Below the pieces are notes generated by a model. That model had not been told where the DNA came from. It saw only the letters and a program-made list of their open reading frames with translations, and searched no databases. DNA of 64,000 nucleotides from an uncultured Collinsella sp. (GTDB taxonomy: Bacteria > Actinomycetota > Coriobacteriia > Coriobacteriales > Coriobacteriaceae). The DNA is taken from the NCBI GenBank assembly GCA_934643145.1, contig CAKUBM010000005.1, positions 1-64,000 on the forward strand, given 5' to 3'. This document shows positions 24,768 through 34,365 of the stretch, piece by piece. The translations under genes were made by a program, and so were the position numbers. Positions within the stretch are counted from its first letter, which is position 1. Each line of letters opens with the position of its first letter.

Positions 24768-26279
24768 TTAGTAGCTATCGTACGAATAGTCGGTAGTATC
24801 GGTGGGCATCTGACCGTCAGTTGCGGTATCGGCGCCATCCGTGGACTGGGCATCGGTGCCGTCGGTGGTGTCGGTACCATCGGTGGTGTCGGCACCATCA
24901 GAACTTTCACCATTCTCGGAATCAGTCGTCTCCTTCTTGGGAACGGTGATCGTCACACGCGCCACGCCCGAGGTCTTGGTATCGTAACGGACCTTTTCGC
25001 CGTTCTTGGTAACGGTGACATCGGAAGGCTTGGACGTGGTGATCTCGATCGAGGACTCGGGCGTGTACTCCTGCTCAAAGGGGCCAGTCGCCTGGGCACC
25101 ATAGACCGACTTACTGTCGACCTTGACCTCAATCCAGGCGGTCTTTCCCTTGGCAACGGAGACCTTGACCTTCGTTACCTCGTTCTCTTCCTTTTTAGCC
25201 GTCGTCTTGGTGGCATCCGAATCGGTCGACTCATCCGTCGCCTCATCGGTGTCTTCGTCCTCGTCGACCGTTTCGGTCTTCTTAGAAGACTTCTTGGTCG
25301 TCGTCTTGGTAGCAGTGGGCGTCTCGGGCGTGGTCTCGGGCGTCGAAGATGCGCAGCCGCGCAGAAGTACCACGATGAGCACGATCAGCAGCAACGCCAC
25401 GGCACCGATACCGGCGTAGACGATACGCGGATCGAGCCCGTTGTTTTGAGGAGCACGGGAACCGCCGCGTCCACGACTGGAACTGCTGCGGCCGCCTCCC
25501 TGAGGCATACGACCACGATTGCTATCGGAACGGCCGCGATAGCCACCCTGGCCCTGAAGGCAGCGCTGACCCGAGCGGGGCGCAAGTTCACCGCGACCTT
25601 GATAGCCACGCTGGCCCGCACGCGGAGCCGAAGAGCGCTGGCCATACGGCTGTGGTTGAGAGCGAAGACGCGGCGTCACCTGCGTGGTGTCGGCGTCCGC
25701 ATAGCCACCGCGAGAGCGTCCGGTGGAGATACCACGGTGACCGCGATCGGAATAGCCGCCGTCGCCGTAGCCGGCACGAGGGTCACGCGCCACGCCGCGG
25801 GCAGCGGGAAGTGCACGGTCCTCGGGCATCGGCGTACTGCGGAACCGGTCACGCTGTGAGCGAATCTCCTCGCCCGAACCCGTCTCGGTAATATAACCGG
25901 CCTGCTGAGGACGCTGTCCATAGCGGGTCGAACGACCGCCCTGAACCATCAGAAAGCGCCCGTTATCGACAGAGGAACGCGAATTGACGTAGCCGGCAGC
26001 GTCCTGGAAACGACCGCCCTGCTGCGACGTCTCGCGTTCGTATGCCATCAGGTCGTCAAAGTAGGCATTGACGACCTCACGCGGATTGAGGCCCAAAAAG
26101 CGAGCATAGCTCGAAATCATGCCCTGCGCATAGCCACGCGGCGGCATCGAAGCAAAATTACCGGTCTCGAAAAACTCGATGATCTGCGGCCTGATTTTGA
26201 TGGTGTTGGCGACCTGCTGAATGGAAAGGCCCATTCGGCGACGCTGCTCGAGCAGCATGTCACCAAAGCGTGCAGCCAT
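24768..26279 (-). CDS. RodZ-like helix-turn-helix membrane protein
   Basis: A 503-residue single-pass protein. Residues 1-75 form a RodZ/HTH_25 domain (GDMLLEQRRRMGLSIQQVA, PPRGYAQGMISSYARFLG). Residues ~110-280 are a cytoplasmic linker rich in Arg, Gly, Ser, Gln and Tyr. A membrane segment follows at 286-307 (IVYAGIGAVALLLIVLIVV). The outer part has a Thr/Lys/Glu-rich linker, a DUF4115-like beta domain (residues ~368-448) and an Asp/Thr/Gly-rich repetitive tail (TTDGTD units). RodZ links cell-wall growth to MreB; here that is inferred. Its ATG overlaps the ftsK stop by one base. Confidence 0.85.
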   Translation of the reverse strand: MAARFGDMLLEQRRRMGLSIQQVANTIKIRPQIIEFFETGNFASMPPRGYAQGMISSYARFLGLNPREVVNAYFDDLMAYERETSQQGGRFQDAAGYVNSRSSVDNGRFLMVQGGRSTRYGQRPQQAGYITETGSGEEIRSQRDRFRSTPMPEDRALPAARGVARDPRAGYGDGGYSDRGHRGISTGRSRGGYADADTTQVTPRLRSQPQPYGQRSSAPRAGQRGYQGRGELAPRSGQRCLQGQGGYRGRSDSNRGRMPQGGGRSSSSRGRGGSRAPQNNGLDPRIVYAGIGAVALLLIVLIVVLLRGCASSTPETTPETPTATKTTTKKSSKKTETVDEDEDTDEATDESTDSDATKTTAKKEENEVTKVKVSVAKGKTAWIEVKVDSKSVYGAQATGPFEQEYTPESSIEITTSKPSDVTVTKNGEKVRYDTKTSGVARVTITVPKKETTDSENGESSDGADTTDGTDTTDGTDAQSTDGADTATDGQMPTDTTDYSYDSY

Positions 26280-29059
26280 CAGAATCCTCCAAACTCACGA
26301 TCTTCACGTGCCATCTCGGCGTCGACAGATTCCAGCGCGGCAAGCCCCTCCTCGTCCAACAGGACCTCGCGCGGCTTGGAACCGTCGGGCGGGCCGACGA
26401 CACCCTTTTCTTCCAGCATGTCCATAATACGCCCGGCGCGCGCATAGCCAACCTTCAGACGACGTTGCAGGCCAGATGTGGAGCCCAGCTGCGATTCCAC
26501 CACAATATGGGCGGCTTCCCAGATAAGCGGGTCGTCATCTTGCGGCTCGGCGACTCCGGTGCGGACAATGCCGCCGCCACCAGCCATGGACATGGAAGCG
26601 GGCGCCACGGCGGACAGAATCTCCTCGTGGTAGTCGGGCTCGCTTTGCGACTTGACGAACTCGACAATCTCGTTGATTTCGTCGTCCGAGACAAAGCAGC
26701 CCTGGATACGGCGAGGCTTGCCCCAGTCGACCTTTGAGAACAGCATGTCGCCCAAACCGGTGAGCTTTTCGGCACCCATCTGGTCGATGATGACGCGCGA
26801 GTCGATGCCCGTGGCGACGTTAAAGGCGATGCGGTTGGTGATGTTGGCCTTGATGAGGCCCGTCACCACGTTGGAGCTGGGGCGCTGCGTGGCAACGATA
26901 AGGTGAATACCGGCGGCACGGCCCAGCTGTGCAATACGCACGATCGAGGCCTCGACATCCTTACCTGCGACCATCATCAGGTCAGAGAGCTCGTCAATGA
27001 TAATGACTAGATAGGGCATCTTTTGCGGCGGGTTGTCGTAATGCTCAAACTCGCCGGCGGCCTGCTTTTCGTTGTAGGTCGAGATCTTACGCACGTTGAG
27101 ACGCTCGAAGACCTTCAGGCGACGCTCCATCTCGGACACGGCCCATTGCAGAGCGCTCGCGGCCTGCTTGGGCTCGGTCACCACGGGCACATAGAGATGC
27201 GGCAGACCGTTATAGCCCGCAAGCTCGACGCGCTTGGGGTCGACCATAATCAGGCGAACGTCCTCGGGAAGGGCGCGCATGAGCAAGGTCGTGATGATGG
27301 AATTGATCATCACCGACTTACCAGAACCGGTCGTACCGGCAATAAGCAGGTGGGGCATCTTGGCGAGATCGGCGACAACCGGCGTGCCCTCGGCATCGCG
27401 ACCAATGGCTAGCTCGAGCGGACCGCCCTTCACATAGGGCAGAACGTCGCCCAGGTTGACGTTCTGGCGCTTGCGGTTGGGAATCTCGATGCCCACGAGC
27501 GAGGTGCCGGGGATCGGGGCAAAGATACGTACCGACTGGGCAGCGAGCGAAAGCGCGATATCGTCCTCGAGGCTCGAAATCTTGCTCACGCGCTCGCCCT
27601 CGCCAGGTTGCAGCTTAAAGGTCGTCACCGTGGGGCCGGCGATCCAGCCGACCACGCGGGCACTGCGGCCAAACTCAAGCAAGGTGGATTGCAGTGACTC
27701 AGCGGTCTGCTCAAGCTCCTTGTCCGAAGACGCGGCGGAAGCCGACTGCGGGTTGGCATGCAGGATTTCAAGCGGCGGAAGCTTGAGGCCGTCCTCTTCT
27801 TCGCCCTCGTTATCTGCGGCGCCGTCGTCCACTCCCCCATCACGAGCCGCAGCCGATTCGACAGCACTCGTGGCAGGCGCATCGGCAACCTTGGGATGCT
27901 TCAGGAAGTCGGGAATCTGAGGTGCGGCCGAGACGGGATTCACGGCAAACGGCGGCTCGGACTCGTCGATCTTATCGGAGTCGTCTTCCATCGAAAGCTG
28001 GCCGGTTACCTGGCCGCGCTTTGCATGGCGACGCGGCAGCAAAGTTGTCTTTGCGGTCTCAATCGGAGCCTCGTCGTCCTCGTCATCGCCCTCGGTGAGC
28101 TCAATCTCGCTATCGGACCAAGACGGGTCGGGCTCACTCGTATTGAGCTTGGGCGCGGCCTTGCCCTTCTTGGCATGGCGGTGCGGCAACAGCGTGGTCT
28201 TGGCCCGCTCAGCTTCAACCGACTCGGATACGTCGACAAACGGGTCATCGTCCTCGTCGTCATCGTCCAAAACCGGGTCCACATCGTTGCCCATGACCGT
28301 GGTCACGGCAGCATCGGAGCCCTTTTGACGAAGAATGCTCAGGTGCGGACGGGCAACGCCGGGCACCGACAGGGCTTCGTCGTCACCCCAAGGGCTGGCG
28401 TTGACATCGGCACGACGGCGTTCGGCAAAATCTGCCGCACGATCGCGTGCAGAGCGCAGCACACCACCCACAGAAAAGCCGATGATGACAAAACCAACGA
28501 CGGCCAGACCCAACAGGACCACCATCGCGATAGGCTTACCCAGGGCATTCTGCAGCGCACTCGCAATAAACGCACCGATGTAGCCACCCGAGGCGGACAG
28601 ATTTTGCGGCGTAAACATAAGGTCGCACGAATCGCTCGTGCCCGGCACCATCAGCGAAAGAATGGAGACGACGGCGATAAAGACCACGGCGCCGCCCGCA
28701 ACAGAGCGCACGTTGAGCGGCGAGTCCTCACCCAAAAAGAGCGTGGCGGCAAACAGCAAGATGACGATCGGCAGCACGTAGGCGCCCAGGCCAAAGCCCA
28801 GGTGATAGAACCCGGCAACAGCAGCCGTCACGGGCGCAGTTGCCGGTGAGATAACGGCAATGAAGGACGCGATCGCCAAAACGGCAATGACCACGCCGGC
28901 GATATCGCGATTGGCCGAAGGCTCGACCAAGGGCTCAAAATCGTCGAAGTCTGCCTCATGGCCCTTATTGGCACGCAGATGGGAACCGGCACCCTTAGCA
29001 GATGCCGGTTGGTTGTTGGCTTTATTGCCTTTGGCGTTTTGTGCAGATCCGCGCGCCAA
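26279..29059 (-). CDS. ftsK: DNA translocase FtsK/SpoIIIE
   Basis: A 926-residue septal DNA pump that clears chromosomes during division. The N-terminus has four membrane segments (about residues 52-200). An acidic linker then contains two copies of AKTTLLPxRHAKxG 50 residues apart (285 and 335). The motor shows Walker A GTTGSGKS near residue 575 and LIMVDPKRVEL. The C-terminal gamma winged helix (ESQLGSTSGLQRRLKVGYAR) reads KOPS-like sequences. The start is TTG preceded by GGAGG. It follows the RNase J gene closely. Confidence 0.95.
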   Translation of the reverse strand: MARGSAQNAKGNKANNQPASAKGAGSHLRANKGHEADFDDFEPLVEPSANRDIAGVVIAVLAIASFIAVISPATAPVTAAVAGFYHLGFGLGAYVLPIVILLFAATLFLGEDSPLNVRSVAGGAVVFIAVVSILSLMVPGTSDSCDLMFTPQNLSASGGYIGAFIASALQNALGKPIAMVVLLGLAVVGFVIIGFSVGGVLRSARDRAADFAERRRADVNASPWGDDEALSVPGVARPHLSILRQKGSDAAVTTVMGNDVDPVLDDDDEDDDPFVDVSESVEAERAKTTLLPHRHAKKGKAAPKLNTSEPDPSWSDSEIELTEGDDEDDEAPIETAKTTLLPRRHAKRGQVTGQLSMEDDSDKIDESEPPFAVNPVSAAPQIPDFLKHPKVADAPATSAVESAAARDGGVDDGAADNEGEEEDGLKLPPLEILHANPQSASAASSDKELEQTAESLQSTLLEFGRSARVVGWIAGPTVTTFKLQPGEGERVSKISSLEDDIALSLAAQSVRIFAPIPGTSLVGIEIPNRKRQNVNLGDVLPYVKGGPLELAIGRDAEGTPVVADLAKMPHLLIAGTTGSGKSVMINSIITTLLMRALPEDVRLIMVDPKRVELAGYNGLPHLYVPVVTEPKQAASALQWAVSEMERRLKVFERLNVRKISTYNEKQAAGEFEHYDNPPQKMPYLVIIIDELSDLMMVAGKDVEASIVRIAQLGRAAGIHLIVATQRPSSNVVTGLIKANITNRIAFNVATGIDSRVIIDQMGAEKLTGLGDMLFSKVDWGKPRRIQGCFVSDDEINEIVEFVKSQSEPDYHEEILSAVAPASMSMAGGGGIVRTGVAEPQDDDPLIWEAAHIVVESQLGSTSGLQRRLKVGYARAGRIMDMLEEKGVVGPPDGSKPREVLLDEEGLAALESVDAEMAREDREFGGF

Positions 29060-29060
29060 A

Positions 29061-30731
29061 CTAAACCTCCATGACGACCGGGATGATCATCGGACGGGTA
29101 CGCGTACGGCTCCAAATGAAGTTGGAGAGCGAATCGCGCACGGCCTTACGAATAGCATCGGAGCCGCTGCTGGTAAAGCTAAACTTGCCCTTCTCGATCG
29201 TCTTCATGATGGACGCGGAGGCATCCTCGGAGAATTGATCGTCGATGGCAAACGAGACGCCGCGACCCGAGAACTCGATAGCCTCGATCTTCTTGTGCTT
29301 GAGCGAGACGATAGCAACGGCCGTGACCATACCGTCATTGGCGAGCTTCTGGCGATCGCGCAGGACGATGGGGTCGGTATCGCCGATACGCAGGCCGTCG
29401 ACGTAGACGACGCCGGACTCGACGGGCGTACCACGCTTGACGATACCGCCGCGCATCTCGAGCGTGTCACCGTTATCGAGGATAAAGATATGATCGTCCT
29501 TGAGACCCATCTTGCGGGCCAGCTGGGCATGGGCGCGCAGATGCACGGCCTCGCCGTGGACCGGCATAAAGTAAGTAGGCTTGGCCATGGCCATCAGAAG
29601 CTTGAGCTCCTCCTGGCTACCGTGACCGGAGACGTGGACGAGAGCGCGGTTCTTATCCCACACGTCGCAGCCAAGCTTGGCCAGGCTGTTGACGACCTGC
29701 TGGACTGCCTTCTCGTTACCGGGAACCGGCGTTGCCGAGAGGATGACGGTATCGCCCTCGTGGATGGAGAGCGTCTTGTGCTCGCCGTTGGCCATGCGCG
29801 ACAGCGCCGACAGCGGCTCGCCCTGAGAACCGGTGCACATGACGACAATCTTGTCGTCGGGCAGATTATCGATATCGAAGGCATCGATGATATCCGCATC
29901 GTCGATGTTGAGATAGCCCAGCTCGCGCGCCACGCGAGTGTTGGTGAGCATGGAGCGACCGGTCACGACGACCTTGCGGCCGCACTTGCGGGCGGCGTCG
30001 CAGATCTGCTGCAGACGATGGATGTGACTCGAGAACGACGCGACGAACACACGGCCTGGAGCATTCTTGATAGCGTGCAAAAGATTGGGACCGACCTCGG
30101 CCTCGGACTTGGTAAAACCGGGGACCGTGGCGTTGGTGGAGTCGGACAGCAGCAGGTCGATGCCCTGCTTGGCAAAGCGGCTGATGGCGGCATAGTCGGG
30201 CGTGACGCCATCGATGGGCGTCTGGTCGAGCTTAAAGTCGCCGGTGTGCATGACGGTACCCTGGTTAGTGCGGATGAACACGCCCAGAGCGCCCGGGATG
30301 GAGTGCGTCATCGAGAAGAAGTCGAGCGAAATGCCGCCAAGATTGACATGGCTGCCGCCCTTGACCTCGCGGAACTTAGGCGCACGGATGCGGAACTCGG
30401 AGAGCTTGCCCTCGATAAAGCCGAGCGTCAGCTTGCTCGAGAAGATGGGCACCTTGTTGTTGAGGTCCTGCAGCAGGTACGGAAGCGAACCGGTGTGGTC
30501 CTCGTGGCCATGGGTAACGATGATGCCGCGGAGCTTTTCCTCGTTCTCCAGAACATAGGTATAGTCGGGGAGCACCAGGTCGATACCGGGCTGGGAGTCG
30601 TCGGGGAACATGAGGCCAGCGTCGACGAGCACCATGTCGTCGCCGCACTCGAAGACCGTCATGTTCTTGCCGATGCCATCAAGGCCGCCGAGCGGGATGA
30701 TCTTCAAGGGAGATGATTTTTTAGCTGCCAT
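29061..30731 (-). CDS. rnj: Ribonuclease J
   Basis: A 556-residue metallo-beta-lactamase-fold nuclease with 5'-3' exonuclease and endonuclease activity in mRNA and rRNA processing. The metal site HGHEDH is in VTHGHEDHTGSLPYLL. MHTGDFKLD and the beta-CASP residues (SFSSHIHRLQQI, VMCTGSQGEP, VSGHGSQEEL) follow, and a C-terminal domain is present. The ATG at 30731 gives the standard N-terminus (MAAKKSSPLKIIPLGGL); its AAGGA site is unusually far upstream. Co-transcribed with ftsK. Confidence 0.95.
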   Translation of the reverse strand: MAAKKSSPLKIIPLGGLDGIGKNMTVFECGDDMVLVDAGLMFPDDSQPGIDLVLPDYTYVLENEEKLRGIIVTHGHEDHTGSLPYLLQDLNNKVPIFSSKLTLGFIEGKLSEFRIRAPKFREVKGGSHVNLGGISLDFFSMTHSIPGALGVFIRTNQGTVMHTGDFKLDQTPIDGVTPDYAAISRFAKQGIDLLLSDSTNATVPGFTKSEAEVGPNLLHAIKNAPGRVFVASFSSHIHRLQQICDAARKCGRKVVVTGRSMLTNTRVARELGYLNIDDADIIDAFDIDNLPDDKIVVMCTGSQGEPLSALSRMANGEHKTLSIHEGDTVILSATPVPGNEKAVQQVVNSLAKLGCDVWDKNRALVHVSGHGSQEELKLLMAMAKPTYFMPVHGEAVHLRAHAQLARKMGLKDDHIFILDNGDTLEMRGGIVKRGTPVESGVVYVDGLRIGDTDPIVLRDRQKLANDGMVTAVAIVSLKHKKIEAIEFSGRGVSFAIDDQFSEDASASIMKTIEKGKFSFTSSGSDAIRKAVRDSLSNFIWSRTRTRPMIIPVVMEV

Positions 30732-30945
30732 AAGTGAATGTTGTTTCCTTTCTTCGAAACAGGGTCTGGAACAACCGACGGGGCGCTTCTGGCAAACCGA
30801 CCGTCGGGAACGTACAAACATGCATCACGGAGTCGACGCATTAACCCCAATATGATACCCATTTGCACAGCCACAGACCACCCATGCATCAAAGTCCCAT
30901 CTGGACCCGTCTATCCCGCCGGTTTCCCGTGGGGCGGGCACTGGT

Positions 30946-31025
30946 GAAGTTTCCTGCTCTACAGTCCTGCTCACGACGGAGGCCACATTAAGTGGCCTCC
31001 TGTTCGTGCGGAACTCGCGATAAGC
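30946..31025. repeat. Interspersed repeat, family 2, copy A
   Basis: The block runs from GAAGTTTCCTGCTCTACAG to GCGGAACTCGCGATAAGCTT. It matches the reverse complement of 31853-31936 over both flanks. The central hairpin GGAGGCCAC-ATTAA-GTGGCCTCC differs in sequence from the copy B hairpin but keeps the same loop and pairing. The outer arms seen in copy B are degenerate here. Confidence 0.8.
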
Positions 31026-31055
31026 TTAGCCCGTGCCGGGCCTTCGGGGCCAAAC

Positions 31056-31110
31056 CTGCCAAAAAGGGACAGGTTTATTTTGGTCGGTTTTATATGGGGA
31101 AATTTGGCAG
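31056..31110. repeat. Repeat-like block with terminal inverted repeats
   Basis: CTGCCAAA (31056-31063) and TTTGGCAG (31103-31110) bound a 55-base block. It also contains an AAACCTG/CAGGTTT hairpin (31052-31058, 31069-31075). It may serve as the acetyltransferase terminator or be a small dispersed repeat. Confidence 0.4.
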
Positions 31111-31731
31111 CTATGACCTAGTTGCCTTGTTGTAGGCATTCAGTTGGTTTTGCCAGAGATTGTGATCGCTATCGGTAATCTCTCGAATGATATGAGCCGG
31201 ATTGCCACCGATGATGACGTGGCTGGGGACGTCTTTGACAACGACTGAGCCTGAGGCGATGACAACGTCGCTTCCGATTGTGACGCCTGGATTGATAATC
31301 ACACCGCCGCCCATCCAGACGTTGTCGCCAATTGTGACAGGCTTTGCATACTCAAGGTCCAGATTGCGCACATCTGCATCAATAGGATGCCCAGCGGTGA
31401 AAATGCTCACGTGGGGTCCCAGAAAAACGTTGTCGCCAAAGGTCACGTAGTTTTCGTCCAGAATCGTCAGGCCAGTATTCGCATAGAAATGATTGCCAAA
31501 CGAAATCCTATCGCCGTGATCAAAATAGACGGGAGCCGTTAAGGCCATATCGTCCGGAGCGGCGCGAAAACACTTCTTAAGTTCCTCAAAGGCACTCGAA
31601 TCAGCCCAATACTCCGACTCATTAAACAACTTCTGAGCCGCATGCACCCTACTAAACGAATCGCCGCCAACTCTATAGGGGTTATAAAGCTCCCCGGCAA
31701 TCATACGATCCCATTCAGCCTTATTTGTCAT
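31111..31731 (-). CDS. Maltose/galactoside O-acetyltransferase-like protein
   Basis: A 206-residue left-handed beta-helix acetyltransferase of the Maa/LacA/NodL group, using acetyl-CoA to acetylate a sugar. An N-terminal Mac domain (MIAGELYNPY) is followed by hexapeptide repeats (ITIGDNVWMGGGVIINPGV in part). The catalytic-region histidine is in FTAGHPIDADVR, and GGNPAHIIREI is the usual C-terminal loop. The ATG at 31731 follows GGAGG; the ATG 12 bases earlier does not. It stands alone, flanked by inverted copies of repeat family 2. Confidence 0.9.
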   Translation of the reverse strand: MTNKAEWDRMIAGELYNPYRVGGDSFSRVHAAQKLFNESEYWADSSAFEELKKCFRAAPDDMALTAPVYFDHGDRISFGNHFYANTGLTILDENYVTFGDNVFLGPHVSIFTAGHPIDADVRNLDLEYAKPVTIGDNVWMGGGVIINPGVTIGSDVVIASGSVVVKDVPSHVIIGGNPAHIIREITDSDHNLWQNQLNAYNKATRS

Positions 31732-31819
31732 GCCCGCCTCCATTAGCTACATATCAAATGTGGGGCACAGTATAGCAACTAAGAACAAGAACGAAGCAGG
31801 CGCCCAACAACGTCAACCA

Positions 31820-31970
31820 GCCCTTTTTGCTTGCGTGCGGGGGCGGCGCATATGAAGTTTATCGCGAGTTCCGCACGCAAAGTAAAGCACTTAATGTGCT
31901 TTCCGTCTTGCGCAGGACTGTAGAGCAGGAAACTTCATATGCGCCGCCCCCGCGCGCAAGCAAAAAGGGC
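31820..31970. repeat. Interspersed repeat, family 2, copy B, with 41-bp arms
   Basis: Arms at 31820-31860 and 31930-31970 pair over 41 bases with one mismatch. The 69-base loop contains the family core and a hairpin AAAGCAC-TTAAT-GTGCTTT. It is inverted relative to copy A. The right arm could also help end the pnp transcript, since it lies just past the pnp stop codon. Confidence 0.85.
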
Positions 31971-32016
31971 GACCCCAGTACGGAGTCGCCCTTGGTGAGC
32001 TGCTTATGTGCGGCTG

Positions 32017-34263
32017 TTACTCGGCGTCGTGGTGACGGCGGGGCTTGCGGCCTCCGTTGTCGCCGGGACGGCGCGGACGGTCGCTGCGCTCGGAGCGCTC
32101 GCGACGCGGACGCTCACGGCGCTGGAAGTGCTCGCCGTCGCCCTCGGAGGCACCCTCGGCACGAGCCGGGGCCTCGGGCTTGTCAAGACGATCGAGCGAG
32201 ATCTTGCCGCGATCGTCGACCTCGATGACGACGACCTTGACCTCGTCGCCCACATTGAGGACGTCCTCGACCTTCTCCACGCGGCCCTTGGCGACGCGGG
32301 AGATGTGCAGCAGGCCGTCCTTACCGGGCAGCAGGTTCACGAAGGCGCCGAACGGCTGGATGGAGACAACGCGACCGGTGTACTCCTCGCCCGGCTCGGG
32401 AACCTTGATGATGAGCTTAATGCGCTCGACGGCCTGATCGACGGACTCGCCGGTACCGCCGACAAAGACGGTGCCGTCCTCCTGGATGTCGACCGAAGCG
32501 CCGGTCTCATCCTGGATACCACGGATGACCTTGCCGCCGGAACCGATGACGTCGCGGATCTTATCGGTCGGAACCTGAATGGAGACGATGCGCGGAGCGG
32601 TGCTGCGCGTGGTGTGGCGCGGCTCGGGGATCACATCGAGCATCTTCTGCAGGATGAAGGCACGACCCTCCTTGGCCTGCTGCAGGGCACGGGCCAGGAT
32701 GTCGAAGGTAAGGCCGGTGGCCTTGTTGTCCATCTGCAGGGCGGTGATGCCCTCGGTGGTACCGGTGACCTTAAAGTCCATGTCGCCCAGGAAGTCCTCG
32801 AGACCCTGGATGTCGGACAGGACCACGGTCTTGCCCTCCTCCTGGATCAGGCCCATGGCGATACCGGAGACCGGACGCTTAATGGGTACGCCGCCGTCCA
32901 TGAGGGCGAGCGTGGAACCGCAGGTCGAAGCCATCGAAGAAGAGCCGTTGGACTCCATGACCTCGGAGACCACGCGGATGGCGTAGGGGAACTCGTTCTC
33001 ATCGGGGAGCACCGGAAGCAGGGCGCGCTCGGCCAGGTTGCCGTGACCGATCTCACGGCGCTTGGGGCTGCCCATGCGGCCGGTCTCGCCGGTGCAGAAC
33101 GGCGGGAAGTTGTAGTGGTGCATGTAGCGCTTGCCCTCGGTGGGCTCGATGGTATCCAGACGCTGGCCCTCATTGAGCATGCCGAGCGAAAGGACGGAGA
33201 GAACCTGGGTCTGACCGCGCTGGAACAGGCCGGAACCGTGAACGAGCGGCAGGTAGTTGTCCTTCACCATGATGGGACGAATCTCGTCGGCGGCGCGGCC
33301 GTCAACACGCTCGCCCGTCTCGACGACCATGGTACGCATGGCCTTCTTCTCGAGCTTCTTGAGCGCCACGGGGATCTCGCGCTCCCAAGCAGCCTGCTCC
33401 TCATCGGAGAACTCGGCGCGGATGGACTCCTTCAGAGCCTCGACCTTACCGATGCGGGAAAGCTTGTCGGCATCGCGCAGGGCAGCGGCCATCTCGTCGT
33501 AGTGGGCGAAAATGCGCTCCTGAACCTCCTCGACGGGCTGGTCGAGCGGGTACTCCTTCTTGACGATAGCGCCGTTGACCTGCTCCCACTCGGCGACGAA
33601 CTCGTCCTGAGCCTGGCAGAAGGCAGCGAGGGCCTCCTGGCCAAACTTCATAGCGGCGAGCATGTCGTCCTCGGAGATCTCCTCGGCGCCGGCCTCGACC
33701 ATCGAGATGAAGTCGGCGGAACCGCCCAGCTCAAGATCCAGGTCGGAGTTTTCGCGCTCCTCATAGGTGGGGTTGACGATAAACTCGCCGGTCTCCACGT
33801 TACGGCCGATGCGCACGCAGGCGAGCGGGCCCTCGAAGGGCACGCCGCCGAGCGTCATGGCCAGGGAGGCGCCCATGACGTTGATGACGTCGAAGGGGTT
33901 GACCTGGTCGGCGACGAGCGAGGTCGCGACGATGTGCACCTCGTTGCGGAAGCCGTCCGGGAAGCTCGGGCGGATCGGGCGGTCGATCATACGGGCCGTG
34001 AGCGTGGCCTTCTCGCTGGGACGGCCCTCACGCTTGAGGTAGCCGCCCGGGATGCGACCGGCAGCGTACATCTTCTCGTTGAAGTCGACGGTCAGCGGGA
34101 AGAAGTCGTAGTTCTTGCGCTCCTTGGAGACGACCACGGTATCGAGCATCGTAGTGTCGCCCTGCTTGACCAGACAAGCGCCGGTAGCCTGCTTGGCAAG
34201 CTCGCCGGACTCGAAGGTGTAGGTCTTGCCGTACAGCTCAAAGGTCTTGGATACGAGTGTCAT
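32017..34263 (-). CDS. pnp: Polyribonucleotide nucleotidyltransferase
   Basis: A 748-residue PNPase, the phosphorolytic 3'-5' exoribonuclease of mRNA decay. It has two RNase PH domains (GRIPGGYLKREGRPSE in the first; FPPFCTGETGRMGSPKRREIGHG in part in the second), a KH domain (IRDVIGSGGKVIRGI) and an S1 domain (EYTGRVVSIQPFGAFVNLLPGKDGLLHIS in part). The tail is a Glu/Arg-rich extension ending RRHHDAE. rpsO lies upstream, the universal rpsO-pnp order, separated by a terminator. Confidence 0.97.
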   Translation of the reverse strand: MTLVSKTFELYGKTYTFESGELAKQATGACLVKQGDTTMLDTVVVSKERKNYDFFPLTVDFNEKMYAAGRIPGGYLKREGRPSEKATLTARMIDRPIRPSFPDGFRNEVHIVATSLVADQVNPFDVINVMGASLAMTLGGVPFEGPLACVRIGRNVETGEFIVNPTYEERENSDLDLELGGSADFISMVEAGAEEISEDDMLAAMKFGQEALAAFCQAQDEFVAEWEQVNGAIVKKEYPLDQPVEEVQERIFAHYDEMAAALRDADKLSRIGKVEALKESIRAEFSDEEQAAWEREIPVALKKLEKKAMRTMVVETGERVDGRAADEIRPIMVKDNYLPLVHGSGLFQRGQTQVLSVLSLGMLNEGQRLDTIEPTEGKRYMHHYNFPPFCTGETGRMGSPKRREIGHGNLAERALLPVLPDENEFPYAIRVVSEVMESNGSSSMASTCGSTLALMDGGVPIKRPVSGIAMGLIQEEGKTVVLSDIQGLEDFLGDMDFKVTGTTEGITALQMDNKATGLTFDILARALQQAKEGRAFILQKMLDVIPEPRHTTRSTAPRIVSIQVPTDKIRDVIGSGGKVIRGIQDETGASVDIQEDGTVFVGGTGESVDQAVERIKLIIKVPEPGEEYTGRVVSIQPFGAFVNLLPGKDGLLHISRVAKGRVEKVEDVLNVGDEVKVVVIEVDDRGKISLDRLDKPEAPARAEGASEGDGEHFQRRERPRRERSERSDRPRRPGDNGGRKPRRHHDAE

Positions 34264-34365
34264 TGTTCTCCTTTACCCCACAGGCCCCTTGCCTGCGGGC
34301 TTCTCATGTGACGCGGGCCCCCTGCCCCCGCCACGCTTCAGAGCGTGATTGTTCACGCCCTTACA

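Larger units (their letters stand above)
30732..31110. other. Intergenic region with repeat element A
   Basis: About 380 bases with no credible gene. The left part is the rnj leader and promoter region. Repeat element A lies at 30946-31025, followed by GC-rich hairpins (GCCCG-N3-CGGGC type near 31028) and a second repeat-like block at 31056-31110 that abuts the acetyltransferase stop codon. Confidence 0.6.

Noticed and set aside
32008..34311. 767-codon plus-strand open frame opposite pnp
   Set aside because: Antisense shadow of PNPase; composition is Gly/Leu/Asp-rich as expected for the reverse frame of a high-GC gene. Similar long shadows opposite rnj, ftsK, lepA and adhE were rejected for the same reason.
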